NCBI GenBank assembly: GCA_017524445.1
Contig: JAFXVP010000020.1
Span: 1-54,370 of the forward strand
DNA length: 54,370 nucleotides
Reading direction: 5' to 3'
Source of the DNA: Clostridia bacterium
GTDB lineage: Bacteria; Bacillota; Clostridia; Christensenellales; CAG-138
Positions 24,804 to 33,071 of this stretch are shown in pieces; position 1 is the first letter of the stretch; every line of letters starts with the position of its first letter. The position numbers and the translations under genes are program-made. The notes under the pieces were generated by a model, which searched no databases, was not told where the DNA came from, and saw only the letters and a program-made list of their open reading frames with translations.

Positions 24804-25907
24804 TCAAAGCTGTGCAAGCCGCTTGGAGATCATGTGTCCCTGATAGTTGACGTCCCCCGTGACCTCCCTGATCACGCGAATCTCCGGCGGCAGCTCGACC
24901 TCTTCATTCTTGTCGTTGAGCTGCACGTCCAGGATCGCCGTCTCGGCGTTGGTCGGATAGGTATCGACGGTACAGTAGTGCCCTTCGTACCGGAAGCAGA
25001 AACGGCGCTTGCTGACGGAACCGAACTCCGGATCGACCTCCTCCGTCTTTCGGAGATAATCCTTCTGCGAAAGCAGACGTTCGTTTTCGATGCGCTCGAT
25101 CGGCGAGATCGGCCGTTTCTCGCAATAGAAATAGGAAATCGAGTTTTCGGACACGACCTTGCGGACGCGTCGTTCCGTCCCCTTTGCCTTTGCTTTGAGG
25201 TAGGTCTGCGTGATGTTCTGCTCGACCGGTTCATAGGCCGCGAGGTCGTTTTCGTCGACGTATTCGATGAGGAATTTCCGCTCGAACTGCGCAGGCGGGA
25301 TCTCGCCGAGGATCGTATAGACCTCGTTCATCGCCTTGCGGATCTTGTTTTCAAAATTATAGGAGTTTCCGATCACGACGCGGTGCTTGTGGCTGCGCCA
25401 GCACAAAAGCGTCGCATCCTCCTTCTCCCTCGCCTGCTCAAGCGTTTCGTAACGCGCTGCGTTGTCATAGTTGTAGGCAAACTCCGCGCCTTTCGACGAG
25501 GATACAAGATGGATGACGGCGTCGTAGGACGCAAGAATGTCCTTTTCGCTTAGGTCGAACCGTGCGATGACCTCGTTGAACTCCTTCTGGGAAACGTACG
25601 CGCGATTGTCCATCACGCCGCGGTCGCAGAGGATCAGGACCTTATCCTCCGGCACAAGCTCCGCCGCTTCCCTCGCCATCTTTTCCTTATGAAGCTGCGA
25701 GGATGTGACAAAATACTGAAAATCAAACATGGAAAGACAGTTCCCGAACGGCTTGATGCCGAATCCGCTGATGAGCTCCGTCGCCGCCTCCGGAACGATA
25801 AACACGCGGTAGCCGATGCTCGAAAGCTCCTTGACAAGCCGGGACGTCAATGTCGTTTTGCCGCCGGCGGGTCCGCCCGTCAGGACGATCTTTTTGATGC
25901 TTTTCAT
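24804..25907 (-). CDS. Fusion of a P-loop ATPase/kinase-like domain with a CYTH domain
   Basis: 367 residues from MKSIKKIVLTGGPAGGKTT (AAAGGGG site). The N-terminal 190 residues are an AAA_28-type NTPase with Walker A GGPAGGKTTL (residues 10-19) and a DRGVMDNRAYV segment. The C-terminal half is a CYTH triphosphate-tunnel domain starting ERKFLIEYVDEN, with basic and acidic residues on repeated strands (RRVRKVVSENS, KRRFCFRYEG, EVELPPEIRVIREV). CYTH enzymes hydrolyse inorganic triphosphate or ThTP, or make cAMP; plant TTM1/2 proteins have a similar kinase-CYTH layout. Substrate unknown. Overlong ORF upstream is ignored. Confidence 0.82.
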   Translation of the reverse strand: MKSIKKIVLTGGPAGGKTTLTSRLVKELSSIGYRVFIVPEAATELISGFGIKPFGNCLSMFDFQYFVTSSQLHKEKMAREAAELVPEDKVLILCDRGVMDNRAYVSQKEFNEVIARFDLSEKDILASYDAVIHLVSSSKGAEFAYNYDNAARYETLEQAREKEDATLLCWRSHKHRVVIGNSYNFENKIRKAMNEVYTILGEIPPAQFERKFLIEYVDENDLAAYEPVEQNITQTYLKAKAKGTERRVRKVVSENSISYFYCEKRPISPIERIENERLLSQKDYLRKTEEVDPEFGSVSKRRFCFRYEGHYCTVDTYPTNAETAILDVQLNDKNEEVELPPEIRVIREVTGDVNYQGHMISKRLAQL

Positions 25908-26007
25908 GGTAATCCCCTTTGCTCGGTTCTCAAACGGCACAAAACCGTCCGTATACAGTATAACACAGCCGCGTCGGTTTTTCCACTATGATTTTTTCGC
26001 CGTCCTC

Positions 26008-26036
26008 TTTACAGAACGCGCGGCTTTTGGTATCAT
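26008..26036 (+). promoter_or_regulatory. fhs promoter
   Basis: TTTACA (26008-26013), 17-nt spacer, TATCAT (26031-26036); AGGAGG ribosome site follows. Confidence 0.6.
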
Positions 26037-26063
26037 CTGCTCCGGATAAACAGGAGGATTTCC

Positions 26064-27722
26064 ATGCTGACTGATATTCAGATCGCGCAGCGCGCTGCGC
26101 TGCTCCCCATCGGCGAGATCGCCGAAAAAGCGGGCATTCCGGCGGACGCCGTCGAGCCGTACGGCAGATACAAGGCAAAGATCGATCCGAAATATGTTTC
26201 CGGAAGCGACGGCAAACTGATCCTTGTCACCGCGATCACGCCGACCCCCGCAGGCGAAGGCAAAACAACCACCACGATCGGGCTTGCGGACGCGCTTTCC
26301 CGTCTCGGAAAACGCGCGGTCGCCGCTTTGCGTGAGCCGAGTCTCGGTCCCGTGTTCGGCATAAAGGGCGGCGCGGCGGGCGGAGGCTATTCGCAGGTCG
26401 TTCCGATGGAGGATATCAACCTGCACTTTACCGGCGATTTTCACGCGATCGGCGCGGCGAACAATCTGCTTGCCGCCATGATCGACAACCATATCCACCA
26501 GGGCAACGAGCTTGGTCTGGATCCCGAAAAGATCGTCTGGAAGCGCTGCGTCGACATGAACGACCGCGCGCTCCGAAAGGTCACGATCGGCCTCGGCGGA
26601 AAGGCAAACGGCGTCCCGCGCGAGGACGGATACGACATCACGGTCGCAAGCGAGATCATGGCGGTGCTGTGCCTTGCAAGCGATCTTATGGATCTCAGGG
26701 AGCGTCTCGGGCGCATCATCGTGGGCTATACGGCGGACGACCGGCCGGTCACCGCAAAGGACCTTAAGGCGCACGGCGCGATGGCGGCGCTTCTCCGTGA
26801 CGCCATCCGACCGAACCTCGTGCAGACGATCGAGCATACGCCGGTGCTGATCCATGGCGGTCCGTTTGCGAATATAGCGCACGGATGCAACAGCGTGATC
26901 GCCACAAAGCTCGCATTGAAGCTCGGCGATTACGTCGTCACGGAAGCGGGCTTCGGCGCCGATCTCGGCGCGGAAAAGTTCATCGATATCAAATGCCGCA
27001 TGTCGGGTCTCCGCCCGTCTGCGGCGGTGCTCGTCGCCACGGTACGCGCGCTGAAATACCACGGCGGCATGGAGAAGGACGAGCTGACAACCGAGAATAT
27101 CGCGGCGCTGATCGCCGGTTTTCCGAATCTTCTGCGGCACGCGGACAATCTGCGGAAGGTCTTCGGTCTCCCCTGCGTCGTTGTGATCAACCGCTTCCCG
27201 TCCGACACCGAAACGGAGCTCTCGCTGCTGCACGAGCTGTGCGCGTCGCACGGGCTCGAAACGGTGATCTCAGAGGTTTGGGCAAAGGGCGGCGAAGGCG
27301 GCCTCGCGCTTGCGGAGCAGGTGATCGCACTCTGCGAACAGCCGAATCGCTTCCGGTTCTGTTATTCCTCGGATGCTCCGATCGAAGAAAAGCTCAACGC
27401 GGTCGCGCGGAAGATCTACCATGCCGACGGCGTCGTATTCACCGACGGCGCGTTGGAGGAGCTGAAGCGGCTCAAAGTGCTCGGCTTCGGCAATCTCCCT
27501 GTATGCGTCGCAAAAACGCAGTACAGCTTCTCCGACGATCCGAAAAAGCGCGGCGTCCCGAGCGGTTTCCGCATCACGGTACGCAAACTTCGCGTCGCGG
27601 CCGGCGCGGGCTTCGTGATCGCGCTGACCGGGTCGATCATGACCATGCCGGGATTGCCGAAACACCCTGCTGCGGAAGGGATCGACGTCGACGAAAACGG
27701 CAGCATCAGCGGGCTGTTCTGA
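26064..27722 (+). CDS. fhs: Formate--tetrahydrofolate ligase
   Basis: Makes 10-formyl-tetrahydrofolate from formate, THF and ATP; one-carbon supply and, in acetogens, the first methyl-branch step. 552 residues, normal length. P-loop [18 protein letters not shown] near residue 63; [45 protein letters not shown] 26064 after AGGAGG. No other Wood-Ljungdahl genes are in the window, so acetogenesis cannot be concluded. Divergent from the AAA-CYTH gene; terminated at once. Confidence 0.97.
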   Translation: MLTDIQIAQRAALLPIGEIAEKAGIPADAVEPYGRYKAKIDPKYVSGSDGKLILVTAITPTPAGEGKTTTTIGLADALSRLGKRAVAALREPSLGPVFGIKGGAAGGGYSQVVPMEDINLHFTGDFHAIGAANNLLAAMIDNHIHQGNELGLDPEKIVWKRCVDMNDRALRKVTIGLGGKANGVPREDGYDITVASEIMAVLCLASDLMDLRERLGRIIVGYTADDRPVTAKDLKAHGAMAALLRDAIRPNLVQTIEHTPVLIHGGPFANIAHGCNSVIATKLALKLGDYVVTEAGFGADLGAEKFIDIKCRMSGLRPSAAVLVATVRALKYHGGMEKDELTTENIAALIAGFPNLLRHADNLRKVFGLPCVVVINRFPSDTETELSLLHELCASHGLETVISEVWAKGGEGGLALAEQVIALCEQPNRFRFCYSSDAPIEEKLNAVARKIYHADGVVFTDGALEELKRLKVLGFGNLPVCVAKTQYSFSDDPKKRGVPSGFRITVRKLRVAAGAGFVIALTGSIMTMPGLPKHPAAEGIDVDENGSISGLF

Positions 27723-27754
27723 CCGTAAGGCCCAATAAATCTTCATAGTAAATA

Positions 27755-27788
27755 CAGGAAGCGTAAGGCAGCGCTTCCTGTTTTTTAT
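27755..27788 (+). terminator. fhs terminator
   Basis: 9-bp stem CAGGAAGCG/CGCTTCCTG (27755-27763, 27772-27780), 8-nt loop, TTTTTTATC. Confidence 0.9.
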
Positions 27789-27855
27789 CTTTTTAACGAA
27801 GATGCATCCGGTCACATTCGGTTCATTTTTTCTTCACATTTCTTTCATTAAGGGC

Positions 27856-27884
27856 TTGCTATTTGACATGATTTCAAGTATAAT
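27856..27884 (+). promoter_or_regulatory. Promoter of the tandem nucleotidase gene
   Basis: TTGCTA (27856-27861), 17-nt spacer, TATAAT (27879-27884); a TTGACA lies only 10 nt from the -10 and is not used. AAGGAGG at 27945-27951. Leader about 70 nt. Confidence 0.7.
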
Positions 27885-27962
27885 GTCTCCGTATAGAACT
27901 GGGTATATATTGTTTGGTATATGCCAGAAGAGGTTCAAATAAGTAAGGAGGAAAAAAGAAAC

Positions 27963-30900
27963 ATGAGAAAAACCCTTTCTCTGGTCCTGGCAGTCCTGAT
28001 GGTGCTTTGCCTGCTTCCCGCAGTGAAGCTCAGCAGCGCTGTCGCGGAAGACGCAACGGTTACTGACGAATTAACCGGTGCTTGGACCGGTGTCTCCGGG
28101 AACAGCTACGCTGATTGGTCCGGCAAGACAAGCAATTCCGATGCTGTCTATGCAGGTCAATCAGCCGGTCAGTATGATTCCATTCAGTTGAGAAGCAAGA
28201 ATAATAACTCTGGTGTTATTACGACAGCTTCCGGCGGAACTTTCCAGAAGATCGTTCTGACCTGGAACAGCAACACCTACGGAACAAGAGTTCTGGATGT
28301 GTACGGCAAAGACACCGCTTATGCATCTCCGACCGATCTGTATGATTCCGCAAAGTGTGGCACCTTGATCGGCAGTCTCACCTATGTTCAGGACGGCGAG
28401 ATTGAAACGACGCTGACCGCTGAAGCAGAGTATGCTTATATCGGTTTCCGTTCACACGATAGTGCGCTTTATCTCGACAAGGTAGAGATCACTTGGGCAA
28501 CCGGCGAAACGCCTGAACCTCCGGTAGTCGAGCCGACGGGCGACACGATCATTCTGTTCACGAACGACGTGCACTGCGGTATCCGCGAGGGCTGGGGCTA
28601 TGCAGGTCTCGCAGACCTCAAGAAGACCCTTGAAGCGGATGGCAATGAAGTCATCCTCGTCGACGCGGGCGACCACGTGCAGGGCGGCCAGATCGGTTCC
28701 CTCACGCAGGGCGAAGCGATCATCGACATCATGAACTTTGTCGGCTACGATCTCGCGATCCCCGGCAACCATGAATTCGACTACGGTATGGATCAGTTCT
28801 TCGCGCTCGTCGAGCAGGCGGAGTATCCGTACGTTTCCGCGAACTTCGTGAATCTCGTTGAGAACAGCCCCAACGGTCTGGTTCTCGACGCGTACAAGAT
28901 CTTTGAAGCAAACGGCAAGAAGATCGCGTTCGTCGGTCTTTCCACGCCGGAATCCATCACCAAGTCCACGCCGACCTATTTCATGAATGAAGACAACACC
29001 GCGTACATCTATGGCTTCTGCCAGGATGAGACCGGCGCAGGCGTCTACGAAGCGGCGCAGGCGGCGATCGACGCGGCAAGAGAAGAAGGCGCAGATTACG
29101 TCATCGTCGTCGGCCATATGGGTATCGACGAACAGTCCAGCCCGTGGATGTCCACCGAAGTCATCCCGAACATCACCGGCGTTGACGCGTTCATCGACGG
29201 CCACAGCCATTCCGTCATCAACCAGATCGTTGAAGACAAGGAAGGTCATTCCGTGCTCCACGGCCAGACCGGCACGAAGCTTGCGAACATCGGCAAACTT
29301 ACAATTGATGCTGAGGGCGGCATGCTTCTTGAGATCCTCCCGGCTTCCGAGAAGGTCAAGGACGATCCGGAGACCGACGAATTCATCGAAGGCATCGAAG
29401 ATGAGTTCGCCGAGCTTTTGAACACCGTCGTTGCTTACACCGATCATCTGCTGACGGTCAGCGATCCGGAAACCGGCACGCGCTGGGTCCGTCACCGTGA
29501 GACCAACCTCGGCGACCTGTGCGCAGACGCATACCGTTACATGTTTGATGCGGATATCGCCTTCGTCAATGGCGGCGGCGTCCGTGCAAACATTGCGGAA
29601 GGCGACATCACCTTCTCGCAGATCATTGCAGTCCATCCGTTCGGCAACACCGCGGTCCTTGCAGAGGTCACGGGTCAGCAGATCCTTGACGCGCTCGAGA
29701 TGGGCTCCCGCGCATATCCGGGCGAAAACGGCGGCTTCCTGCAGGTGTCCGGTCTTACCTATGAGATCCATCCGGACGTCGATCCGAACTGCGTTGTCGG
29801 TTCCGACAAGATGTGGCAGGGTCCGGTCGATCCGGAGCTCCCCTACCGCGTACAGAACGTCAGGATCCTCGACAAGGAGACCGGCGAATATCTGCCGCTC
29901 GATCTTGAGAAGACCTACACGCTCGCAGGTCATAACTACATGATCCAGGATATGGGCGACGGCTTCGCAATGTTCGGCAACAACGTCAACATCCTGATCG
30001 ATTCCGGCATTCCCGACAATAAGGTCCTGATCGACTACATCCAGTCGATGCCCGAAAACGAAGACGGTCTGCACGTCGTCACCGGCTACACCAACCCGAA
30101 GGGCGAAGGCCGCATCATCGTTCCGAACGGTGAAACGGTCGTCCTGTTCACGAATGACGTGCACTGCGGCATCCGCGAGGGCTGGGGCTATGCAGGCCTT
30201 GCAGACCTCAAGAAGTCCCTCGAAATCGATGGATACGAAGTCATCCTCGTAGACGCGGGCGACCACGTGCAGGGCGGTCAGCTTGGCTCCCTCACGCAGG
30301 GCGAAGCGATCATCGACATCATGAACTTCGTCGGCTACGATCTCGCGATCCCCGGCAACCATGAATATGATTACGGTATGGATCAGTTCTTCGCGCTCGT
30401 CGAGCAGGCGAATTATCCGTACATCTCCGCGAACTTCATGGATCTGACCGAAAATGCACCGGTTCTCGATGCATACAAGATCATCGAAGCAAACGGCAAG
30501 AAAATCGCGTTCGTAGGTCTTTCCACCCCCGAATCCATCACCAAGTCCACGCCGACCTACTTCATGAACGAAGACAACACCGCGTACATCTACGGCTTCT
30601 GCCAGGATGAGACCGGTGAAGGCGTCTATGAAGCGGCGCAGGCGGCGATCGACGCGGCGAAAGAGGAAGGCGCGGATTACGTCATCGTCGTCGGTCATAT
30701 GGGTATCGACGAGCAGTCCAGCCCGTGGATGTCCACCGAAGTCATTCCGAACATCTCCGGCATCGACGCATTCATCGACGGTCACAGCCACAGCGTCATC
30801 AACAGCGAGGTCGCCGATAAGGACGGCAACATGGTCCTCCACGGCCAGACCGGCACGAAGCTCGCAAACGTCGGCAAGCTGACGATCGCGGCGGACGGCA

Positions 30901-32819
30901 CGCTCACGATGGAGATCCTCCCGGCTTCCGAGAAGGTCCAGGATGATCCGGAGACCGACGAATTCCTCCAGGGTATCGAAGACGAGTTCGCCGAGCTGCT
31001 CGGCACCGTCGTTGCGTACACCGATCACCTGCTGACGGTCAGCGATCCGGAAACCGGCACGCGCTGGGTACGTCATCGCGAGACCAACCTCGGCGACCTG
31101 TGCGCAGACGCATACCGTTACATGTTTGATGCGGATATCGCCTTCGTCAACGGCGGCGGCGTCCGTGCGAACATTCCGGAAGGCGAGATCACCTATTCCC
31201 AGATCATCGCAGTCCATCCGTTCGGCAACACCGCGGTCCTCGCAGAGGTCACGGGTCAGCAGATCCTTGACGCGCTCGAGATGGGCTCCCGCGCATACCC
31301 GGGCGAAAACGGCGGCTTCCTGCAGGTGTCCGGTCTTACCTATGAGATCCATCCGGACGTCGATCCGAACTGCGTTGTCGGTTCCGACAAGATGTGGCAG
31401 GGTCCGGTCGATCCGGAGCTCCCCTATCGCGTCCAGAACGTTATGATCATGAACAAAGAGACGGGCGAATATGAGCCGCTCGATCTTGAAAAGACCTACA
31501 CGCTCGCAGGTCATAACTACATGATCCAGGATATGGGCGACGGCTTCGCGATGTTCGGCAACAACGTCAACATCCTGGTCGATTCCGGCATTCCCGACAA
31601 TAAGGTCCTGATCGACTACATCCAGTCGATGCCCGAAAACGAAGACGGTCTGCACGTCGTCACCGGCTACACCGAACCTGAAGGCGAAGGCCGTATCACC
31701 ATCGTTCCCGAGAAGGTCGCCACCTTCTACGGCGAAGACGTGATGGCGTCCGATGTTGCCGAAGAAGTCGACGACGACCTCATCTACCGTTATGACGTCA
31801 AGGTCAAGAATATCGATCCTGAGATCTCGGTTGTAGGTATGCAGGCATTCGTCGAATATGACAATAACGCGCTTACGTTTGTCGAAGCAACCTCCACGCT
31901 GGAAGGTTCCACCGGCGTCAATGAAAATAACGGTGTGATCTCCTTTGCCTGGGCAAGCAACGGCGAAGGCATTACCGTCGAAGACGGATTCGTTGTTGTA
32001 TCGCTGTACTTCAAGCTGAACGAGGCATTGGAAGACGGCTCTGTCCTTGACTTCTACTTCGTATTCGGCGATAACGATACCATGACCGGATTCTCGTACG
32101 TCGTCGATGACACCGTTGTTGAAGCGGACAACGTCGTCACAGAGGACGGCAGCATGACCTTCTCCGCACCGAAGGATCTGACCATCTACGGCGAAGACGT
32201 CATGTCCACCGATGTGATGGTCGTCGAAAACGGCGAACGTCTCTATCGTTATGACATCCGTGTGAAGGATCTGCCCGAAGCGGGTCTCAAGGTCAACAGT
32301 GCGCAGATCTTCCTGACCTACGGCGAACCTCTTGAATTCCGCCGTGCGGAAGGCGCGCTTGACTGGGTCGTCGGTGAGAAAGGCGGCAAGCTGATGTTCA
32401 GCTGGGCGTCCGAAACGCCGGAGCTGCTCAATAATGAAGAAGTCGTTCTGTCGATCTTCTTCGCAGCGCCCAACGCAAACGGCGAAACCGCCGAAATCGC
32501 GTTCACGATGAATGCTTTGAACACCGTCAGCGCAATGTCCGTGATCTACGGCAACTCCGTGTATGAGATCGAAGCCGAAACGATCGACGGCAGCATCACA
32601 TTTGCTGAAGTCGTTCTCGGCGACGCGAACTGCGACGGTCAGGTCACCGCGGCTGACGCTGCTTTGATCCTCCGTTCCCTCGTCGGTCTGAATGAACTTA
32701 CCGCACAGGGTGCGCTGAACGCGGACGTTGACGGCGACGGCGAAGTCACCGCAGAAGACGCGGCGATCATCCTCCGCTACATCGTCAAGCTGATCGAGCA
32801 GTTCCCCGTGGAAGAGTGA
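27963..32819 (+). CDS. Secreted tandem 5'-nucleotidase with cohesin-like modules and dockerin
   Basis: 1618 residues from MRKTLSLVLAVLMVL. Order: signal peptide (1-28); N-terminal beta module (about 30-185) shared with the protein at 39880-43326; nucleotidase unit 1 (about 197-720); near-identical unit 2 (about 727-1245); two cohesin-like modules (about 1250-1395 and 1400-1545, each opening with YGEDVM and SDV or TDV); type I dockerin (about 1555-1618) with two calcium loops, GDANCDGQVTAADAALIL and ADVDGDGEVTAEDAAIIL. Each unit keeps all metallophosphatase motifs (FTNDVHCG, DAGDHVQGG, GNHE, VGHMGID, DGHSHS) and the nucleotide-pocket GDGFAMFG. Likely dephosphorylates extracellular nucleotides. 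Having both cohesin-like and dockerin parts on one chain is unusual; the cohesin assignment is by sequence feel only. Confidence 0.88.
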   Translation: MRKTLSLVLAVLMVLCLLPAVKLSSAVAEDATVTDELTGAWTGVSGNSYADWSGKTSNSDAVYAGQSAGQYDSIQLRSKNNNSGVITTASGGTFQKIVLTWNSNTYGTRVLDVYGKDTAYASPTDLYDSAKCGTLIGSLTYVQDGEIETTLTAEAEYAYIGFRSHDSALYLDKVEITWATGETPEPPVVEPTGDTIILFTNDVHCGIREGWGYAGLADLKKTLEADGNEVILVDAGDHVQGGQIGSLTQGEAIIDIMNFVGYDLAIPGNHEFDYGMDQFFALVEQAEYPYVSANFVNLVENSPNGLVLDAYKIFEANGKKIAFVGLSTPESITKSTPTYFMNEDNTAYIYGFCQDETGAGVYEAAQAAIDAAREEGADYVIVVGHMGIDEQSSPWMSTEVIPNITGVDAFIDGHSHSVINQIVEDKEGHSVLHGQTGTKLANIGKLTIDAEGGMLLEILPASEKVKDDPETDEFIEGIEDEFAELLNTVVAYTDHLLTVSDPETGTRWVRHRETNLGDLCADAYRYMFDADIAFVNGGGVRANIAEGDITFSQIIAVHPFGNTAVLAEVTGQQILDALEMGSRAYPGENGGFLQVSGLTYEIHPDVDPNCVVGSDKMWQGPVDPELPYRVQNVRILDKETGEYLPLDLEKTYTLAGHNYMIQDMGDGFAMFGNNVNILIDSGIPDNKVLIDYIQSMPENEDGLHVVTGYTNPKGEGRIIVPNGETVVLFTNDVHCGIREGWGYAGLADLKKSLEIDGYEVILVDAGDHVQGGQLGSLTQGEAIIDIMNFVGYDLAIPGNHEYDYGMDQFFALVEQANYPYISANFMDLTENAPVLDAYKIIEANGKKIAFVGLSTPESITKSTPTYFMNEDNTAYIYGFCQDETGEGVYEAAQAAIDAAKEEGADYVIVVGHMGIDEQSSPWMSTEVIPNISGIDAFIDGHSHSVINSEVADKDGNMVLHGQTGTKLANVGKLTIAADGTLTMEILPASEKVQDDPETDEFLQGIEDEFAELLGTVVAYTDHLLTVSDPETGTRWVRHRETNLGDLCADAYRYMFDADIAFVNGGGVRANIPEGEITYSQIIAVHPFGNTAVLAEVTGQQILDALEMGSRAYPGENGGFLQVSGLTYEIHPDVDPNCVVGSDKMWQGPVDPELPYRVQNVMIMNKETGEYEPLDLEKTYTLAGHNYMIQDMGDGFAMFGNNVNILVDSGIPDNKVLIDYIQSMPENEDGLHVVTGYTEPEGEGRITIVPEKVATFYGEDVMASDVAEEVDDDLIYRYDVKVKNIDPEISVVGMQAFVEYDNNALTFVEATSTLEGSTGVNENNGVISFAWASNGEGITVEDGFVVVSLYFKLNEALEDGSVLDFYFVFGDNDTMTGFSYVVDDTVVEADNVVTEDGSMTFSAPKDLTIYGEDVMSTDVMVVENGERLYRYDIRVKDLPEAGLKVNSAQIFLTYGEPLEFRRAEGALDWVVGEKGGKLMFSWASETPELLNNEEVVLSIFFAAPNANGETAEIAFTMNALNTVSAMSVIYGNSVYEIEAETIDGSITFAEVVLGDANCDGQVTAADAALILRSLVGLNELTAQGALNADVDGDGEVTAEDAAIILRYIVKLIEQFPVEE
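28551..30120 (+). repeat. Tandem nucleotidase unit, copy 1
   Basis: About 1.57 kb, repeated at 30141 with an offset of 1590 nt. The 3' two-thirds of the copies are nearly identical. Confidence 0.9.
30141..31690 (+). repeat. Tandem nucleotidase unit, copy 2
   Basis: Matches copy 1; differs by scattered substitutions and a two-codon deletion in the stretch that reads ENSPNGLVLDAY in copy 1 and ENAPVLDAY in copy 2. Confidence 0.9.
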
Positions 32820-32910
32820 TCGGCGAAAGAACCTACATATCAAAGGGATCGCATATATGACCGTCTGCTGAATCCATCAGGCGACGACCGATCCCCGGAA
32901 TACTGAAAAC

Positions 32911-33058
32911 GGACCCGGGTAATGGCAACACCGTTGCCCGGGTCCTTAACAAATCCGGCTCCTCTGCCATTTCGGCATTCCGGCAGGCAAACAGCCATGC
33001 AGATATGTTGATTCAGCTCAGGCACAGCCGGCGATGACTGCGAGCGGTTATCAACCGC
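32911..33058 (+). other. Structured gap before the CotH gene
   Basis: The 252-nt gap has a 12-bp stem GGACCCGGGTAA/TTGCCCGGGTCC (32911-32922, 32934-32945) with no T-run, a short TGCC/GGCA hairpin near 32968, and GCGGTT/AACCGC (33044-33058) just before the ribosome site. The first may end the nucleotidase transcript; the others could be a regulatory leader. No known riboswitch class recognised. Confidence 0.4.
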
Positions 33059-33071
33059 ATGGGAGATTTGT

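Noticed and set aside
26064..27722. Acetogenesis region
   Set aside because: fhs alone is common in non-acetogens; no other Wood-Ljungdahl gene is in the window.
28551..31690. Assembly duplication in the nucleotidase gene
   Set aside because: Copies differ by many substitutions and a two-codon gap, so they are real paralogous units.
28452..32843. Very long (1463-codon) open frame antisense to the tandem nucleotidase gene
   Set aside because: It is fully overlapped by a gene with clear domains and signal peptide, has no family motif and follows the codon bias of the sense strand; treated as a shadow.
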